DNA of 63,114 nucleotides from an uncultured Alphaproteobacteria bacterium (GTDB lineage: Bacteria > Pseudomonadota > Alphaproteobacteria > RF32 > CAG-239). A program made the position numbers and the translations under genes. Under the pieces are notes generated by a model. The model was given only the letters and a program-made list of their open reading frames with translations, was not told the DNA's origin and made no database searches. The stretch is taken from contig CASDOS010000030.1 in NCBI GenBank assembly GCA_949282205.1, forward strand, positions 1 to 63,114, given 5' to 3'. The number at the start of each line of letters is the position of its first letter. Within the stretch, counting starts at the first letter, position 1. Shown here one piece after another: positions 43,860 to 53,026 of this stretch.

Positions 43860-44189
43860 ATGCAAATCATAAAATACGCAGACAAAACCGTTCATCAAAC
43901 TCATGATAATGCCCTTGTCGATGAATATTATATGCACAATAAACTTATTGATTTGTGCGTTGTACATATTAATGGGAGAACTCCTCTTAAAGGAAAACTT
44001 GTTAATTCTGATTTTTCTTGCGTGTGCTATGTTTTGAATGGTTCCGGCTTTGTTTGCGGTAATTCTATTTCCGTCGGTGACGCTTTTAATATTTTAGCGC
44101 ATGAGCCTTATTGGTTTGAAGGAAACTTTATAATGATAATGTGCGGAACTCCGGCTTTCAATCCTAATCAATGCCAAATTATTGATTAA
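43860..44189 (+). CDS. Small cupin-like protein
   Basis: A 109-aa beta-rich protein with a cupin-like second motif region (GDAFNILAHEPYWFEGN). The first cupin motif is weak: it lacks a clear HxH pair. It could sense or bind a small ligand. It lies 17 nt after the tandem-HTH regulator and may be its partner. Weak ribosome site. The fold assignment is moderate. Confidence 0.6.
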   Translation: MQIIKYADKTVHQTHDNALVDEYYMHNKLIDLCVVHINGRTPLKGKLVNSDFSCVCYVLNGSGFVCGNSISVGDAFNILAHEPYWFEGNFIMIMCGTPAFNPNQCQIID

Positions 44190-44208
44190 ATATTTTTATC
44201 CCTCGCAT

Positions 44209-45099
44209 CTATTGGAGCATATAAATTTGTTGTGATATTTTTGCAATGATTTCCGCATTTGTTTCATCGCTTTCGTAAGAATCGGTTACCATAATTGCCA
44301 AATAATATTTTTTATTGCCTATACTAATAATTGCAACATCATTATCGGCTATTTTCTTTCCATCTCGCAGCCTTGATGATGAACCCGTTTTATGCGCCAC
44401 TTTCGCAGATTTCGGTAAAGTTCCTTTTATCTTATTTGCTCCGGTTACTGTGCTTTGCATCATTGAAAGTAACTCTTTATGCAAGTCTTCGGAAAATAAT
44501 TTTTTTTCATCAATCTTTTTCAACAGCGCTAAAATTTCATGAAGCGGAGCTTGATTTTGATATTGCGTCATATCATCGTGATTCATTGTATCTTCGGTTA
44601 CTTTTATTTCCGTTTCCGGCAAACCTATCTTGTGTATATATCTTTCAACCGAATCTATTCCCCCTACCCAGTTGATTAAAATATCACAGGCGTTGTTATC
44701 ACTTTCTGACACCATGTAATATAAAATTTCACGCAAGGATAATTCTATGTCATTAGTCCCATATTTTTCACGGAGAGGACTATAAGTGTTTTCTTTTATA
44801 TCCGTTTGTAATATTTCTAACTTTGTATCCAAATTTAGCTTTTCTCGATTTACTTTATCCAATACCGCAACGGCAATATGCAACTTAAACACGCTTAATA
44901 ACGGATATTTTTTTGAGTTATTCCGATACGTTATTTGGCTATCCGCATACCCTATTCCGATATTGGCTTTATAATCAGAATATTGCTCACTTATTTCTTT
45001 CAGTTTCCGTTCTGTTACAAAACTGTTTTTTGCAGACTGCTTTTCCAAAATCAGCACAACCGCTAATCCTATTAGCAATATTCCTAATATCTTTGACAC
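44209..45099 (-). CDS. Class A beta-lactamase, subclass A2-like
   Basis: A 296-aa serine beta-lactamase with an N-terminal membrane/signal helix (residues 4-19). All active-site motifs are present: SVFK (S69, K72), SDN (133-135), TED with E169 plus MTQYQNQ (omega loop as in CfxA/CblA/PER enzymes) and HKTG (K237-G239). It should hydrolyse penicillins or cephalosporins; the spectrum cannot be read by eye. The start is GTG with GGGA 6 nt upstream. It lies directly downstream of the tRNA terminator, so expression may rely on read-through or a weak promoter. Subclass A2 enzymes are common in Bacteroidota, so transfer is possible. Confidence 0.92.
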   Translation of the reverse strand: MSKILGILLIGLAVVLILEKQSAKNSFVTERKLKEISEQYSDYKANIGIGYADSQITYRNNSKKYPLLSVFKLHIAVAVLDKVNREKLNLDTKLEILQTDIKENTYSPLREKYGTNDIELSLREILYYMVSESDNNACDILINWVGGIDSVERYIHKIGLPETEIKVTEDTMNHDDMTQYQNQAPLHEILALLKKIDEKKLFSEDLHKELLSMMQSTVTGANKIKGTLPKSAKVAHKTGSSSRLRDGKKIADNDVAIISIGNKKYYLAIMVTDSYESDETNAEIIAKISQQIYMLQ

Positions 45100-45116
45100 T
45101 TCTTTTCCCTATAATC

Positions 45117-45151
45117 AAAAAACCGTTCCTTATTGCTAAAAAACGGTTTTT
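45117..45151 (-). terminator. tRNA-Cys/tRNA-Asn transcript terminator
   Basis: On the minus strand AAAAACCGTT-N14-AACGGTTTTT; the final T-run lies just before the beta-lactamase ribosome site. Confidence 0.8.
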
Positions 45152-45153
45152 AG

Positions 45154-45228
45154 TGGCTCCGACTGCTGGGCTCGAACCAGCGACCAATCGGTTAACAGCC
45201 GATTGCTCTACCACTGAGCTAAGTCGGA
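45154..45228 (-). tRNA. tRNA-Asn (anticodon GTT)
   Basis: A 75-nt cloverleaf on the minus strand: acceptor TCCGACT/AGTCGGA, anticodon arm ATCGG-CTGTTAA-CCGAT and encoded CCA at 45154-45156. Confidence 0.97.
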
Positions 45229-45239
45229 ATAATCCTTAG

Positions 45240-45314
45240 TGGAGGCCGGTACCGGAATTGAACCGATGTACAAGGATTTGCAGTCCTCTGCATGAGCCAC
45301 TCTGCCAACCGGCC
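45240..45314 (-). tRNA. tRNA-Cys (anticodon GCA)
   Basis: A 75-nt cloverleaf on the minus strand: acceptor GGCCGGT/ACCGGCC, anticodon arm AGGA-CTGCAAA-TCCT, encoded CCA at 45240-45242. It is co-transcribed with tRNA-Asn 11 nt downstream. Confidence 0.97.
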
Positions 45315-45349
45315 AACTCAAAGTACCAACGTCAACGTGGTGATTTGTA

Positions 45350-45377
45350 TTTATACATAAAAAAATTTCAACGTCAA
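45350..45377 (-). promoter_or_regulatory. tRNA-Cys/tRNA-Asn promoter
   Basis: On the minus strand TTGACG (45377-45372), a 16-nt spacer and TATAAA (45355-45350). Confidence 0.8.
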
Positions 45378-45492
45378 TAGATTTTTTTTAAAAATGTTAT
45401 TTTTTTTTATTCTGTGCATATCTTACAAAATAATTCCCCAAAATTCTTTGTTTTGCTAAAACTTCATTAACGTTTTTTGAGGAGTTGTATAT

Positions 45493-45921
45493 ATGAAAAT
45501 TGCTGTTGCTTCCGATCATGCCGGATTTGAATTGAAAGATTTTATTGCTTATTCTCTTTCACAAAAAAATTTTGATGTTTTAGATTTGGGTACCTCTGAT
45601 TGTTCTTCTGTCGACTATCCTGTTTTTGCTGATAAAATGGCCGCCAATATTTTAGCGCGTAAAGCAGATTTGGGTATTTTGGTGTGCGGAACAGGAATCG
45701 GTATTTCTATTCGAGCCAATCGACACAAAGGTATTCGTGCCGCACTTCTTTATTCGGATGAAGTTGCTCAAATGGCTAAACAACATAATAATGCTAATGT
45801 GATTGTTTTTGGCGGTCGCACTATGGATAAAAATGATGTTTTACGCAGAATCGATATTTTCTTAAATACTCAGTTTGAGGGGGGAAGACACCAGAGAAGA
45901 ATCGATTTACTTGATTTGTAA
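45493..45921 (+). CDS. rpiB: Ribose-5-phosphate isomerase B
   Basis: A 142-aa RpiB interconverting ribose-5- and ribulose-5-phosphate. SDHAGFELKDFI at the start and LGILVCGTGIGISIRANRHKGIRAA with the catalytic Cys are characteristic. GAGGAG lies 8-9 nt before the ATG. glyA follows after 31 nt; this rpiB-glyA order is common in Alphaproteobacteria. Confidence 0.96.
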   Translation: MKIAVASDHAGFELKDFIAYSLSQKNFDVLDLGTSDCSSVDYPVFADKMAANILARKADLGILVCGTGIGISIRANRHKGIRAALLYSDEVAQMAKQHNNANVIVFGGRTMDKNDVLRRIDIFLNTQFEGGRHQRRIDLLDL

Positions 45922-45952
45922 TTCGTGATTATTGAAGTTAAGGATATATAAA

Positions 45953-47200
45953 ATGAATTTGAAAACTTTTGATGAAGATATTTATGCGGCTATTAATGAT
46001 GAACTTGTTAGACAACAAAATAATGTCGAATTAATCGCTTCCGAAAATATTGTTTCTAAAGCGGTTTTGGAGGCGCAAGGTTCTATCCTCACTAATAAAT
46101 ATGCCGAAGGTTATCCCGGACATCGTTATTATGGCGGGTGCTCCTTTATAGATAAAATTGAACAACTGGCTATCGATAGATTAAAACAACTGTTTAATGC
46201 GCAATTTGCTAATGTGCAACCTCATTCCGGTTCTCAGGCTAATATGGCTGTTTTCGGCGCATTGCTTAAACCCGGTGATACTATCCTCGGTATGAGCCTT
46301 GACGCCGGCGGACACTTAACTCATGGCGCAAAAGTTTCTTTCTCCGGTAAATGGTTTAATTCTATCCAATATGGCGTCGAAAAAAAATCCGGTCTTATTG
46401 ATTATGAACAAGTGCGCAGTTTGGCTCATCATCATAAACCGAAACTTATTATTGCAGGTTGCTCTTCTTATCCGCGACAGATTGATTTTGTTAAATTTAG
46501 AGCTATTGCTCATGAATGCGGTGCTTTTCTTATGGTCGATATGGCGCATTTCGCAGGGCTGGTTGCCAGCGGTCTTTATCCGAACCCTTTAACCTTCGCC
46601 GATGTTGTTACGACTACAACTCATAAAACTTTGCGTGGTCCTCGCGGGGGGGCTATCTTAACAAATAATGCCGATATTGCTAAAAAAATTAATTCAGCTA
46701 TATTCCCCGGAATGCAAGGCGGTCCCTTGGAACATGTTATTGCTGCTAAGGCCGTTTGTTTCAAAGAAGCTCTTGGCGATGAATTCAAAATTTATTCCGA
46801 ACAAGTTATTAAAAATGCAAAAGTTTTAGGCGAAACTCTTTTACAGCGCGGGCTCAAACTTGTTACTGACGGAACCGATACGCATTTACTCTTGGTTGAC
46901 TTGACACCAAAAGGAATTAATGGGAAAGAATTAACCGATGCTCTTGAACTGGTTAATATCACGGCTAATAAAAATGCTATTCCTTTTGATCCTCTTCCCC
47001 CTTCTACAACCTCCGGTATCCGCCTTGGAACACCGGCCGGTACAACGCGCGGCTTTAAAGAAAATGAATTTATCCTTATCGGGCATGCTATTGCTGATAT
47101 TGTTGATGCACTGCATACCCCGGCTATTAATGAGGTGAGCGCTAAAACTAAAGCCAAAATTTTGGAACTGACAGCCGCTTTTCCGATTTATAAAGATTAG
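45953..47200 (+). CDS. glyA: Serine hydroxymethyltransferase
   Basis: A 415-aa PLP enzyme converting serine and tetrahydrofolate to glycine and methylene-[23 protein letters not shown] is the N-terminal signature and [14 protein letters not shown] holds the PLP lysine. The ORF can be extended to 45932, but the ATG at 45953 (AAGGA about 10 nt upstream) gives the normal N-terminus. Its stop overlaps the convergent gene by 4 bp. Confidence 0.97.
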   Translation: MNLKTFDEDIYAAINDELVRQQNNVELIASENIVSKAVLEAQGSILTNKYAEGYPGHRYYGGCSFIDKIEQLAIDRLKQLFNAQFANVQPHSGSQANMAVFGALLKPGDTILGMSLDAGGHLTHGAKVSFSGKWFNSIQYGVEKKSGLIDYEQVRSLAHHHKPKLIIAGCSSYPRQIDFVKFRAIAHECGAFLMVDMAHFAGLVASGLYPNPLTFADVVTTTTHKTLRGPRGGAILTNNADIAKKINSAIFPGMQGGPLEHVIAAKAVCFKEALGDEFKIYSEQVIKNAKVLGETLLQRGLKLVTDGTDTHLLLVDLTPKGINGKELTDALELVNITANKNAIPFDPLPPSTTSGIRLGTPAGTTRGFKENEFILIGHAIADIVDALHTPAINEVSAKTKAKILELTAAFPIYKD

Positions 47201-47901
47201 TTGTTTTTAGTTGCTTTCTTTGAGGCTAAAGTTCTTAATCGAATTTTAGCCTCTTTGCTTATTTGATAAGAATCGCATACTTTACTTATACTTTTTCTAA
47301 ATACAAATTCATCTAACGGTGTGTTTAGTAAGAAATTTTCCGTTGCTTTGGGATACTTCACAAACATCATGGATAATAGCCACGCCACCGCCATTTTATC
47401 ATAGAACCCCTTATATTTTTGCTTCTGAATGAGCGAAAATATTTTATCCAAATATTCGTCGTTGATAAAGTAACTCAATGCTAATACATAGAAAAAACGT
47501 ATTTCGTACTCCTTTGAACTCTGGGTATAAACCTTAAAACAATCCCAATATATTTTTTGCTGCTTCTTTGCATCTTTTAAACTTGAACAAAAAATATCAC
47601 AAACAGCCCAACTATTTATATATGGAACAAAATTTTTTATTCTTTCAATCTTTTGCGCATCTTTATTTTGAGCAACCAATAACGAATACAACATCAATTC
47701 TTCTTGATATTCAAACTCGCTTACCGGAACCCGCAGATATTCTTCTGCTCGCCCTTCTTTCTGAAGCTGTTTTGCTAATTGACGTAATTTTGGTATGCGA
47801 ACCCCAAATAACTTGATATTCGGTGGTAAAAGTTTAGCGGAGAATTTTTGATATTTTTCCTCCGCTTCTTGTTGTAATTTTACTAAAATCTCAGTACGCA
47901 T
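47197..47901 (-). CDS. AlkD-like DNA alkylation-repair family protein
   Basis: A 234-aa all-helical protein of the HEAT-like AlkD/DNA glycosylase family: [15 protein letters not shown] near the N-terminus, the [12 protein letters not shown] helix and [18 protein letters not shown] fit the fold. AlkD removes alkylated bases in some bacteria. The catalytic Asp pairs with W in the typical WDxVD; here it reads SWAVCDIF, so the Asp is kept. The ATG lies inside nagB (11-bp overlap), so it is coupled to it. Confidence 0.85.
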   Translation of the reverse strand: MRTEILVKLQQEAEEKYQKFSAKLLPPNIKLFGVRIPKLRQLAKQLQKEGRAEEYLRVPVSEFEYQEELMLYSLLVAQNKDAQKIERIKNFVPYINSWAVCDIFCSSLKDAKKQQKIYWDCFKVYTQSSKEYEIRFFYVLALSYFINDEYLDKIFSLIQKQKYKGFYDKMAVAWLLSMMFVKYPKATENFLLNTPLDEFVFRKSISKVCDSYQISKEAKIRLRTLASKKATKNN

Positions 47902-48682
47902 TACGTTCTATATCTTTTAGATAAAGTACTGTTTCTTGTTCCAACTTGGAAGCGGCTTCTTCATCGCATACATATATTCCGTGACGATGCATTTGTAATG
48001 CACTTACAGCCCAACGATGATTAACACTTCCTTCTATTGCCGCTTTGGTCGCTTCCGCTTTCGTTTCTCCTGTTGCCAATATCATTACCTCTTTGGCATC
48101 CATTATCGTTCCGGTACCAACCGTTAAAACCGTATGCGGCACTTTGCTTAAGTCATTACCGAATAATTTGGCTTTGGCTTTCATCGTTTCTGTTGTCAGC
48201 GTTTTTACACGCGTATGCGAATCTAATGATGAAAACGGTTCATTAAATGCAATGTGACCATCTGCGCCTACTCCTCCGACGAATAAATCTATCCCACCTT
48301 TCTGACGAATTGCCAATTCAAAATTTGCACACTCTTTTTCATAATTTTTAGTGCGTCCATCCAGAATATAAATATTTGCTTCTTTTGTATCGACGTGCTT
48401 CAATAAATACTCATCCATATAACTACGACAGCTTTGTGGGGCGTTTTTTTCTAATCCGATAAATTCATTCATGCAGAATATTACAACATTGGCAAATGAT
48501 AACTTTCCCGCTCGATTTAATTCTACCAATTTCTTATACATTCCTTTGGGCGTATCGCCCATAGGCAGCCCTAATACAAAAGGTTTGGTTGAGGTGGGGC
48601 GTGCTCGCTTGATACGGTAGGCTATATATGTCGCAGCCCAGTCGGTTACTTCTTCGTAGTCTGATTTTATTATGACACGCAT
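47891..48682 (-). CDS. nagB: Glucosamine-6-phosphate deaminase homologue with altered active site
   Basis: A 263-aa NagB-family protein, full length and alignable throughout. Kept: GGVGADGHIAFNEP (Asp141, His143, Glu148 in E. coli numbering), TRVKTL (R158, K160) and Lys208. Changed: FCMNEF replaces FNMDEY, so the proton-abstracting Asp72 is Asn; LPMGDTP replaces LPTGGTP in the phosphate loop (G43D); and R172 is Lys. It may use another sugar phosphate or be a regulator. GGGAG lies 7 nt before the ATG. AlkD-like gene overlaps its 3' end. Confidence 0.85.
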   Translation of the reverse strand: MRVIIKSDYEEVTDWAATYIAYRIKRARPTSTKPFVLGLPMGDTPKGMYKKLVELNRAGKLSFANVVIFCMNEFIGLEKNAPQSCRSYMDEYLLKHVDTKEANIYILDGRTKNYEKECANFELAIRQKGGIDLFVGGVGADGHIAFNEPFSSLDSHTRVKTLTTETMKAKAKLFGNDLSKVPHTVLTVGTGTIMDAKEVMILATGETKAEATKAAIEGSVNHRWAVSALQMHRHGIYVCDEEAASKLEQETVLYLKDIERNAY

Positions 48683-48755
48683 GGCTCATCTCCCTTATAT
48701 ATTCTTTTGTTTTATCGGTATGATTTAATATATAAAAAAATTAGTAAACTTTTTG

Positions 48756-50255
48756 CTAATGTTTATCAACGTATTCATATGTTTTTGTGCGTACATTGTA
48801 GCGACAATCATAACTCTGATACTCGGGCTTTAAGATATATAAATCATCTCGGTTTAACGGTGTATACATTTCTTCCAATAAATGTTTACTTATCCAATGT
48901 ATCGGATGTACACCTATTTCACCGCGATACTCTCGATAGGTGTCATAATAATTCTTGCCATAGATGATTTTAGGACGATATTTTCTAATCAAACTCTCTA
49001 AATCTGATGTCGGACGTATTCCTATTGTTGCGGCAATCACATCTATTTGACCTTTTAAATTCCAGATAAAGTCTATGTCTTTATTAAATAAATTGTATCC
49101 TATTCTGTAACCGTTCACAACATAGTCGCAGGGATTGGTCAAACTTAATACATAACCGGCCGCTCCATATTTGTAATCATCTCCTACCGTAATGCGCTGT
49201 CTGTATATGTTTGCATATATTCCGCCTAAAATTAGAAAATAACCGACACATAGGTAATTTATCCAGTGTTTCTTTTTTATCATTTCCGATACAACCACTC
49301 CGGCTAATGTTGATGCTAATGCATGTAATAATGCAAAGTAATATACAAACGGCGTGAAATAATACATGCGGATTATATATTCTATGATGAAAATTAAGGC
49401 GAATGTTTTTATATATAGATTTCCCGTATATACGTTTTTTATCAATGCGTATATCGCTAACAATATCGGAACTGTCATTTCAAAACTCGGATGTATAAAG
49501 CGGCGCGTATAAAAAACATCCGGAATATGCGAATTTAACTCAAAATTGGCTTTTATGTACATTGTCAGTACACCTTCATGGTACAGAAATGCTAAAAATA
49601 CCGCAAATATTAATAATGGAATGCTGCCGCTTATGACGCAATCTTCTAATTGAACCTTTTTTTCTCTTATCAACCATAAAATGACGCAACCTATCCCTAT
49701 TATAATCAGGGCCGCTTTTTGTGTAAACATAAATGATGCAAAGAAAAGTATAAATGATATAAAGAGTGACAGTATTCGCTTATCTCGCATATAGCAAAAT
49801 AAATAATATATGCCGACAATGATAGCTGTCGCCATAAAATTATCCGGCTTGAAATCTTTGTTATATAAACTTTCTTGAGGAAGAGCGCATAGTCCTGCCG
49901 CAATCAAACCGCCCACTTTATCGGATAAAAAATCTTTATGCAGACGATATATGTACCACAGCATTATTAAAAATACGGTTACCGTCAGCATATTAACGGC
50001 ATCAACCGCACGCAAGCTGTATTCATAATATCCAACTAAGGGAGCTCCTATATACCACAATAAAGGATTATGGTGTTGGAAGAAATCTTTGTATGGTAAT
50101 TTTCCGCACCAAACTAACCATGATGAGTGGACGTGTTCCAGCGTATCTCCATCTCCCGAACCACTGTATATTACTGTCCAATATAATAATCCTCCGCAAA
50201 AAATGAGGTATAACATTAAAAATATTTTTATTATATTGTCCTGCTTAAAAAACAT
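48756..50255 (-). CDS. GT-C-type membrane glycosyltransferase-like protein (paralogue 1)
   Basis: A 499-aa membrane protein with about 10-11 helices. The first periplasmic loop carries SGDGDTLEHVHSSWLV (acidic residues where GT-C enzymes hold the catalytic Asp) and DFFQHHNPLLWYIGAP. The C-terminal ~110 residues are soluble and end ILKPEYQSYDCRYNV. It is clearly paralogous to the next gene upstream, sharing FFQHHNPLLWY and the ILKPEYQ...YNV end. Lipid-linked sugar transfer to a surface glycan or protein is the likely role (inference). It overlaps its neighbour by 11 bp. Confidence 0.75.
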   Translation of the reverse strand: MFFKQDNIIKIFLMLYLIFCGGLLYWTVIYSGSGDGDTLEHVHSSWLVWCGKLPYKDFFQHHNPLLWYIGAPLVGYYEYSLRAVDAVNMLTVTVFLIMLWYIYRLHKDFLSDKVGGLIAAGLCALPQESLYNKDFKPDNFMATAIIVGIYYLFCYMRDKRILSLFISFILFFASFMFTQKAALIIIGIGCVILWLIREKKVQLEDCVISGSIPLLIFAVFLAFLYHEGVLTMYIKANFELNSHIPDVFYTRRFIHPSFEMTVPILLAIYALIKNVYTGNLYIKTFALIFIIEYIIRMYYFTPFVYYFALLHALASTLAGVVVSEMIKKKHWINYLCVGYFLILGGIYANIYRQRITVGDDYKYGAAGYVLSLTNPCDYVVNGYRIGYNLFNKDIDFIWNLKGQIDVIAATIGIRPTSDLESLIRKYRPKIIYGKNYYDTYREYRGEIGVHPIHWISKHLLEEMYTPLNRDDLYILKPEYQSYDCRYNVRTKTYEYVDKH

Positions 50256-51786
50256 TACCTATCGGTTCCTTGTAAAAATATTCCCAACTGTCTTCCTGTA
50301 CATTGTACTGGCAACGCCGCTTTGCTTGATATTCCGGCTTTAGAATGAATATATCTACAAACGGCGATTGCATATAATATTTATCCCTTATAAAACTATC
50401 TACCCAATGTACCGGAATTTCAATATTTTGTTGGTGTAATTTTTCATCCCAATATGGTCCGGTGTATATAATTCGTGGGAAATATTTTAATATTACCTGA
50501 TTTAAATTCGATAATGGGGCTAATCCTATTTTATTGCCGATGACGTCTAATTGTCCGTTTAAATTCCAGTAATAAGTTACGTCTTTGGTGAAAATACCAT
50601 AGGTTAAACCGTAACCATTCAGTATAGAATCGCAACGATTGGTTTGATCCAAAACATATTTAGGAGTTATGTATCTGTAAAAATACGGAGGCATTTTCTT
50701 TTCTGCGCAATATGAGTAAAATGCATACATTCCAACCAATGACAAAGCGATGAAAATATAAGATGTCCACTTCCAGCGATTTATTAATTTCCACATAAAA
50801 GAACCCGCCATTATGCCATTCAATACTTGCAGTTGATAATAATAGTGTCTGTCTAATGAAAAATAAAAGAAACGTTGAACCGCTTCGGCTATCCATAGTA
50901 AACATATTATTCTGGCATAGAGGTTGCCTTTATATAAAAAATATCCGCATGATAAAAATGCTATTGCGCTGACTACATAAAATTCTGTTCTTGTCGTTTC
51001 AACAAGCCCTCCATAAACGTCCGGAATATAAAGATTAAAAATATAGTTTGCCAGCCAATATCTCTCAACCATATCATGGTAAATTAACCATGATAAAAAT
51101 ATTATTGTTCCAATTAGAGGTAAAACCAGCGCTTTTCCAAAATCCTTTATCTCTATATTTCCGGCATAAAGTTGATAAACTACTACTGCCCCAACAAACA
51201 CTAACAAAAAAATTACTTTTTGCATAAACAGAAATGATATAAATAAACTTAAAAATGACCAGACTAAATCTTTCGTTTGCTTTTTTTCCAGATATGCCAG
51301 AAGGTAATATATACCGACCATAAAAGTAAATACCATATAGTTATCTGGGCGATAATCTTCTCCGCTGAAAATTGTAAACGATGGGAAAATTGATGCGATA
51401 CTTAATAGCGCCGCATACCAACTATGGGCTATGAAACGTCTGACAATTAAACCTGTTACAAATAAACTGCCGAACATAATTAATGTTGAAATGATGCGGA
51501 CTATGTCAAATAAAAATATATCGTAGGCCAGATATCCAGCTAACGGGGAAAATATATACCACAATAAAGGATTATGATGTTGAAAAAAATCAACGTAAGG
51601 AATCTGACCGCTGTATACCAGCCATGTTGAATGTAAGTGCTCTATATCATCACCTGTTTCCGGCTGATGATTATATAATACCCAGAATGCGGCTCCAATA
51701 CCAAATAGTATTTGTAATACAAAATATACTTTTGCTAATATCGGTAATGCCGTCGTTGGTGAATTATCCTCTGCCGGTTCAGACAT
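50245..51786 (-). CDS. GT-C-type membrane glycosyltransferase-like protein (paralogue 2)
   Basis: A 513-aa multi-helix membrane protein paralogous to the downstream gene. The shared loop is TGDDIEHLHSTWLVYSGQIP and DFFQHHNPLLWYIF, and the soluble tail ends ILKPEYQ...CQYNV. Pairing of two divergent paralogues suggests they act on successive sugars or as a heteromer. AGGGAGA lies directly before the ATG. The TPR protein gene ends a short distance upstream on the same strand. Confidence 0.75.
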   Translation of the reverse strand: MSEPAEDNSPTTALPILAKVYFVLQILFGIGAAFWVLYNHQPETGDDIEHLHSTWLVYSGQIPYVDFFQHHNPLLWYIFSPLAGYLAYDIFLFDIVRIISTLIMFGSLFVTGLIVRRFIAHSWYAALLSIASIFPSFTIFSGEDYRPDNYMVFTFMVGIYYLLAYLEKKQTKDLVWSFLSLFISFLFMQKVIFLLVFVGAVVVYQLYAGNIEIKDFGKALVLPLIGTIIFLSWLIYHDMVERYWLANYIFNLYIPDVYGGLVETTRTEFYVVSAIAFLSCGYFLYKGNLYARIICLLWIAEAVQRFFYFSLDRHYYYQLQVLNGIMAGSFMWKLINRWKWTSYIFIALSLVGMYAFYSYCAEKKMPPYFYRYITPKYVLDQTNRCDSILNGYGLTYGIFTKDVTYYWNLNGQLDVIGNKIGLAPLSNLNQVILKYFPRIIYTGPYWDEKLHQQNIEIPVHWVDSFIRDKYYMQSPFVDIFILKPEYQAKRRCQYNVQEDSWEYFYKEPIGNVF

Positions 51787-51824
51787 TCTCTCTCCCTTGT
51801 TTCTTTATATTAGAATCGCTGAAA

Positions 51825-52796
51825 CTAAGCAACTCCTGATGAAGTTTCACTTCCTGAAGAGGCATCTTCCGCAGGAATTACATCCGGCAACATTCCTATC
51901 GCCTTCTTACGCTTCAATTTATTTACAAATTTAATGGAGCGTTGCGCATCCCACTTCTTTTTTCCTTCTTCTCGTTGGAAAATATGTTTATATATCTCTA
52001 TTGCTTGATCAAATTCCGACAATTTTGTTAAACATGATGCCAATCCATCGTATAGTTTGTGGTGATAGCGACCATCTACCAAATTCTTAGCCTTGTTGTA
52101 ACACTTTAGCGCATCTTTGAATTTAAACATCTTTTGATATACAAATCCAATACTAATCCATGCTTGAATTTCTGTGCTGTCTATATTCAATATTTTAGTA
52201 AAGCATTTCAACGCAGAATCGTTATCTCCCATCAATTGATAGGTTACGCCGATACCATTCCAGGCCTTTACGTTGGATTTATCTAATGCTAAAACTTTCT
52301 TAAAGTATCCGATTGCGCGTTCATATTGTTTTAATTTTTGCAAAGTTACCGCAATACTCAATAATGTCTGCGGGTGTTTCGGATCTACCTGATAGGCTTG
52401 TTGTAAAACATCCAGAGCTTCTTTAAACAAAAACATATGTTGTAAAGCGATTGCTTTACCATTTAAGGCTTCCAATGATGTCGGATCATTTGCATAGGCT
52501 TCTTCAAAGCATGTTATTGCTTCTTTATAGCGACCACGCATACTCAACGTTACGCCTTTATTGTTAAGTACTTCTACTGATTTCGGATTAATCGCCAAGG
52601 CCTTATCAAAACACTCTACCGCTTCTGTGTATTTACTCATCTTTTGATAAGCAAAACCTTTTGAATTTATTGCTTTCCATGAATCGGGCTGTTGAGCCAA
52701 AAACTCATCAAACTGAGCTATAGCTTCTCTGCACATTCCTGAATCTAAAAGTTCCTGACCTCTCTTGTAGGCATTATTGTCACTTAACTTAACCAT
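51825..52796 (-). CDS. TPR-repeat protein
   Basis: A 323-aa protein made of about eight consecutive 34-residue tetratricopeptide repeats. The consensus (AINSKGFAYQKMSKYTEAVE, VLNNKGVTLSMRGRYKEAIT and similar, each with a small residue at positions 8 and 20) runs from residue 5 to about 275. No signal peptide is seen, so it is cytoplasmic. It lies 38 nt upstream of the glycosyltransferase-like pair and is probably in the same transcript as a scaffold or regulator. Confidence 0.92.
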   Translation of the reverse strand: MVKLSDNNAYKRGQELLDSGMCREAIAQFDEFLAQQPDSWKAINSKGFAYQKMSKYTEAVECFDKALAINPKSVEVLNNKGVTLSMRGRYKEAITCFEEAYANDPTSLEALNGKAIALQHMFLFKEALDVLQQAYQVDPKHPQTLLSIAVTLQKLKQYERAIGYFKKVLALDKSNVKAWNGIGVTYQLMGDNDSALKCFTKILNIDSTEIQAWISIGFVYQKMFKFKDALKCYNKAKNLVDGRYHHKLYDGLASCLTKLSEFDQAIEIYKHIFQREEGKKKWDAQRSIKFVNKLKRKKAIGMLPDVIPAEDASSGSETSSGVA

Positions 52797-52946
52797 ATTC
52801 TTTCTCTACATAGTTTTACAAAATAATTCATTGCGCATTATATGGTTACTTTTTTTCTTTTGTCAAGACAAAAAATATAGATTTTGTTTTTTACTGCCCT
52901 TTTTTCCTCTTTTTATTTGTTAAAATTCAGTTCTCCTACTTTATTA

Positions 52947-53026
52947 TTGACAAAAAAAGTTTTTGACTATATGTTGGATTTCACTATAATTAATCTTATG
53001 TTTCATTATTAAATTTTTTTATCATT
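52947..53026 (+). promoter_or_regulatory. Promoter and uORF leader of helical-repeat gene 1
   Basis: Two overlapping promoters are visible: TTGACA/TATGTT (52947-52975, 17-nt spacer) and TTGACT/TATAAT (52963-52990, 16-nt spacer). The second puts the start of transcription next to a four-codon uORF ATGTTTCATTATTAA at 52998-53012. Main ATG follows 29 nt after the uORF ATG. There is no Shine-Dalgarno. Confidence 0.7.

Noticed and set aside
44913..45239. A 108-aa plus-strand ORF across the tRNA-Asn gene
   Set aside because: It runs through a tRNA, a terminator and the start of the beta-lactamase gene on the other strand; it is chance.
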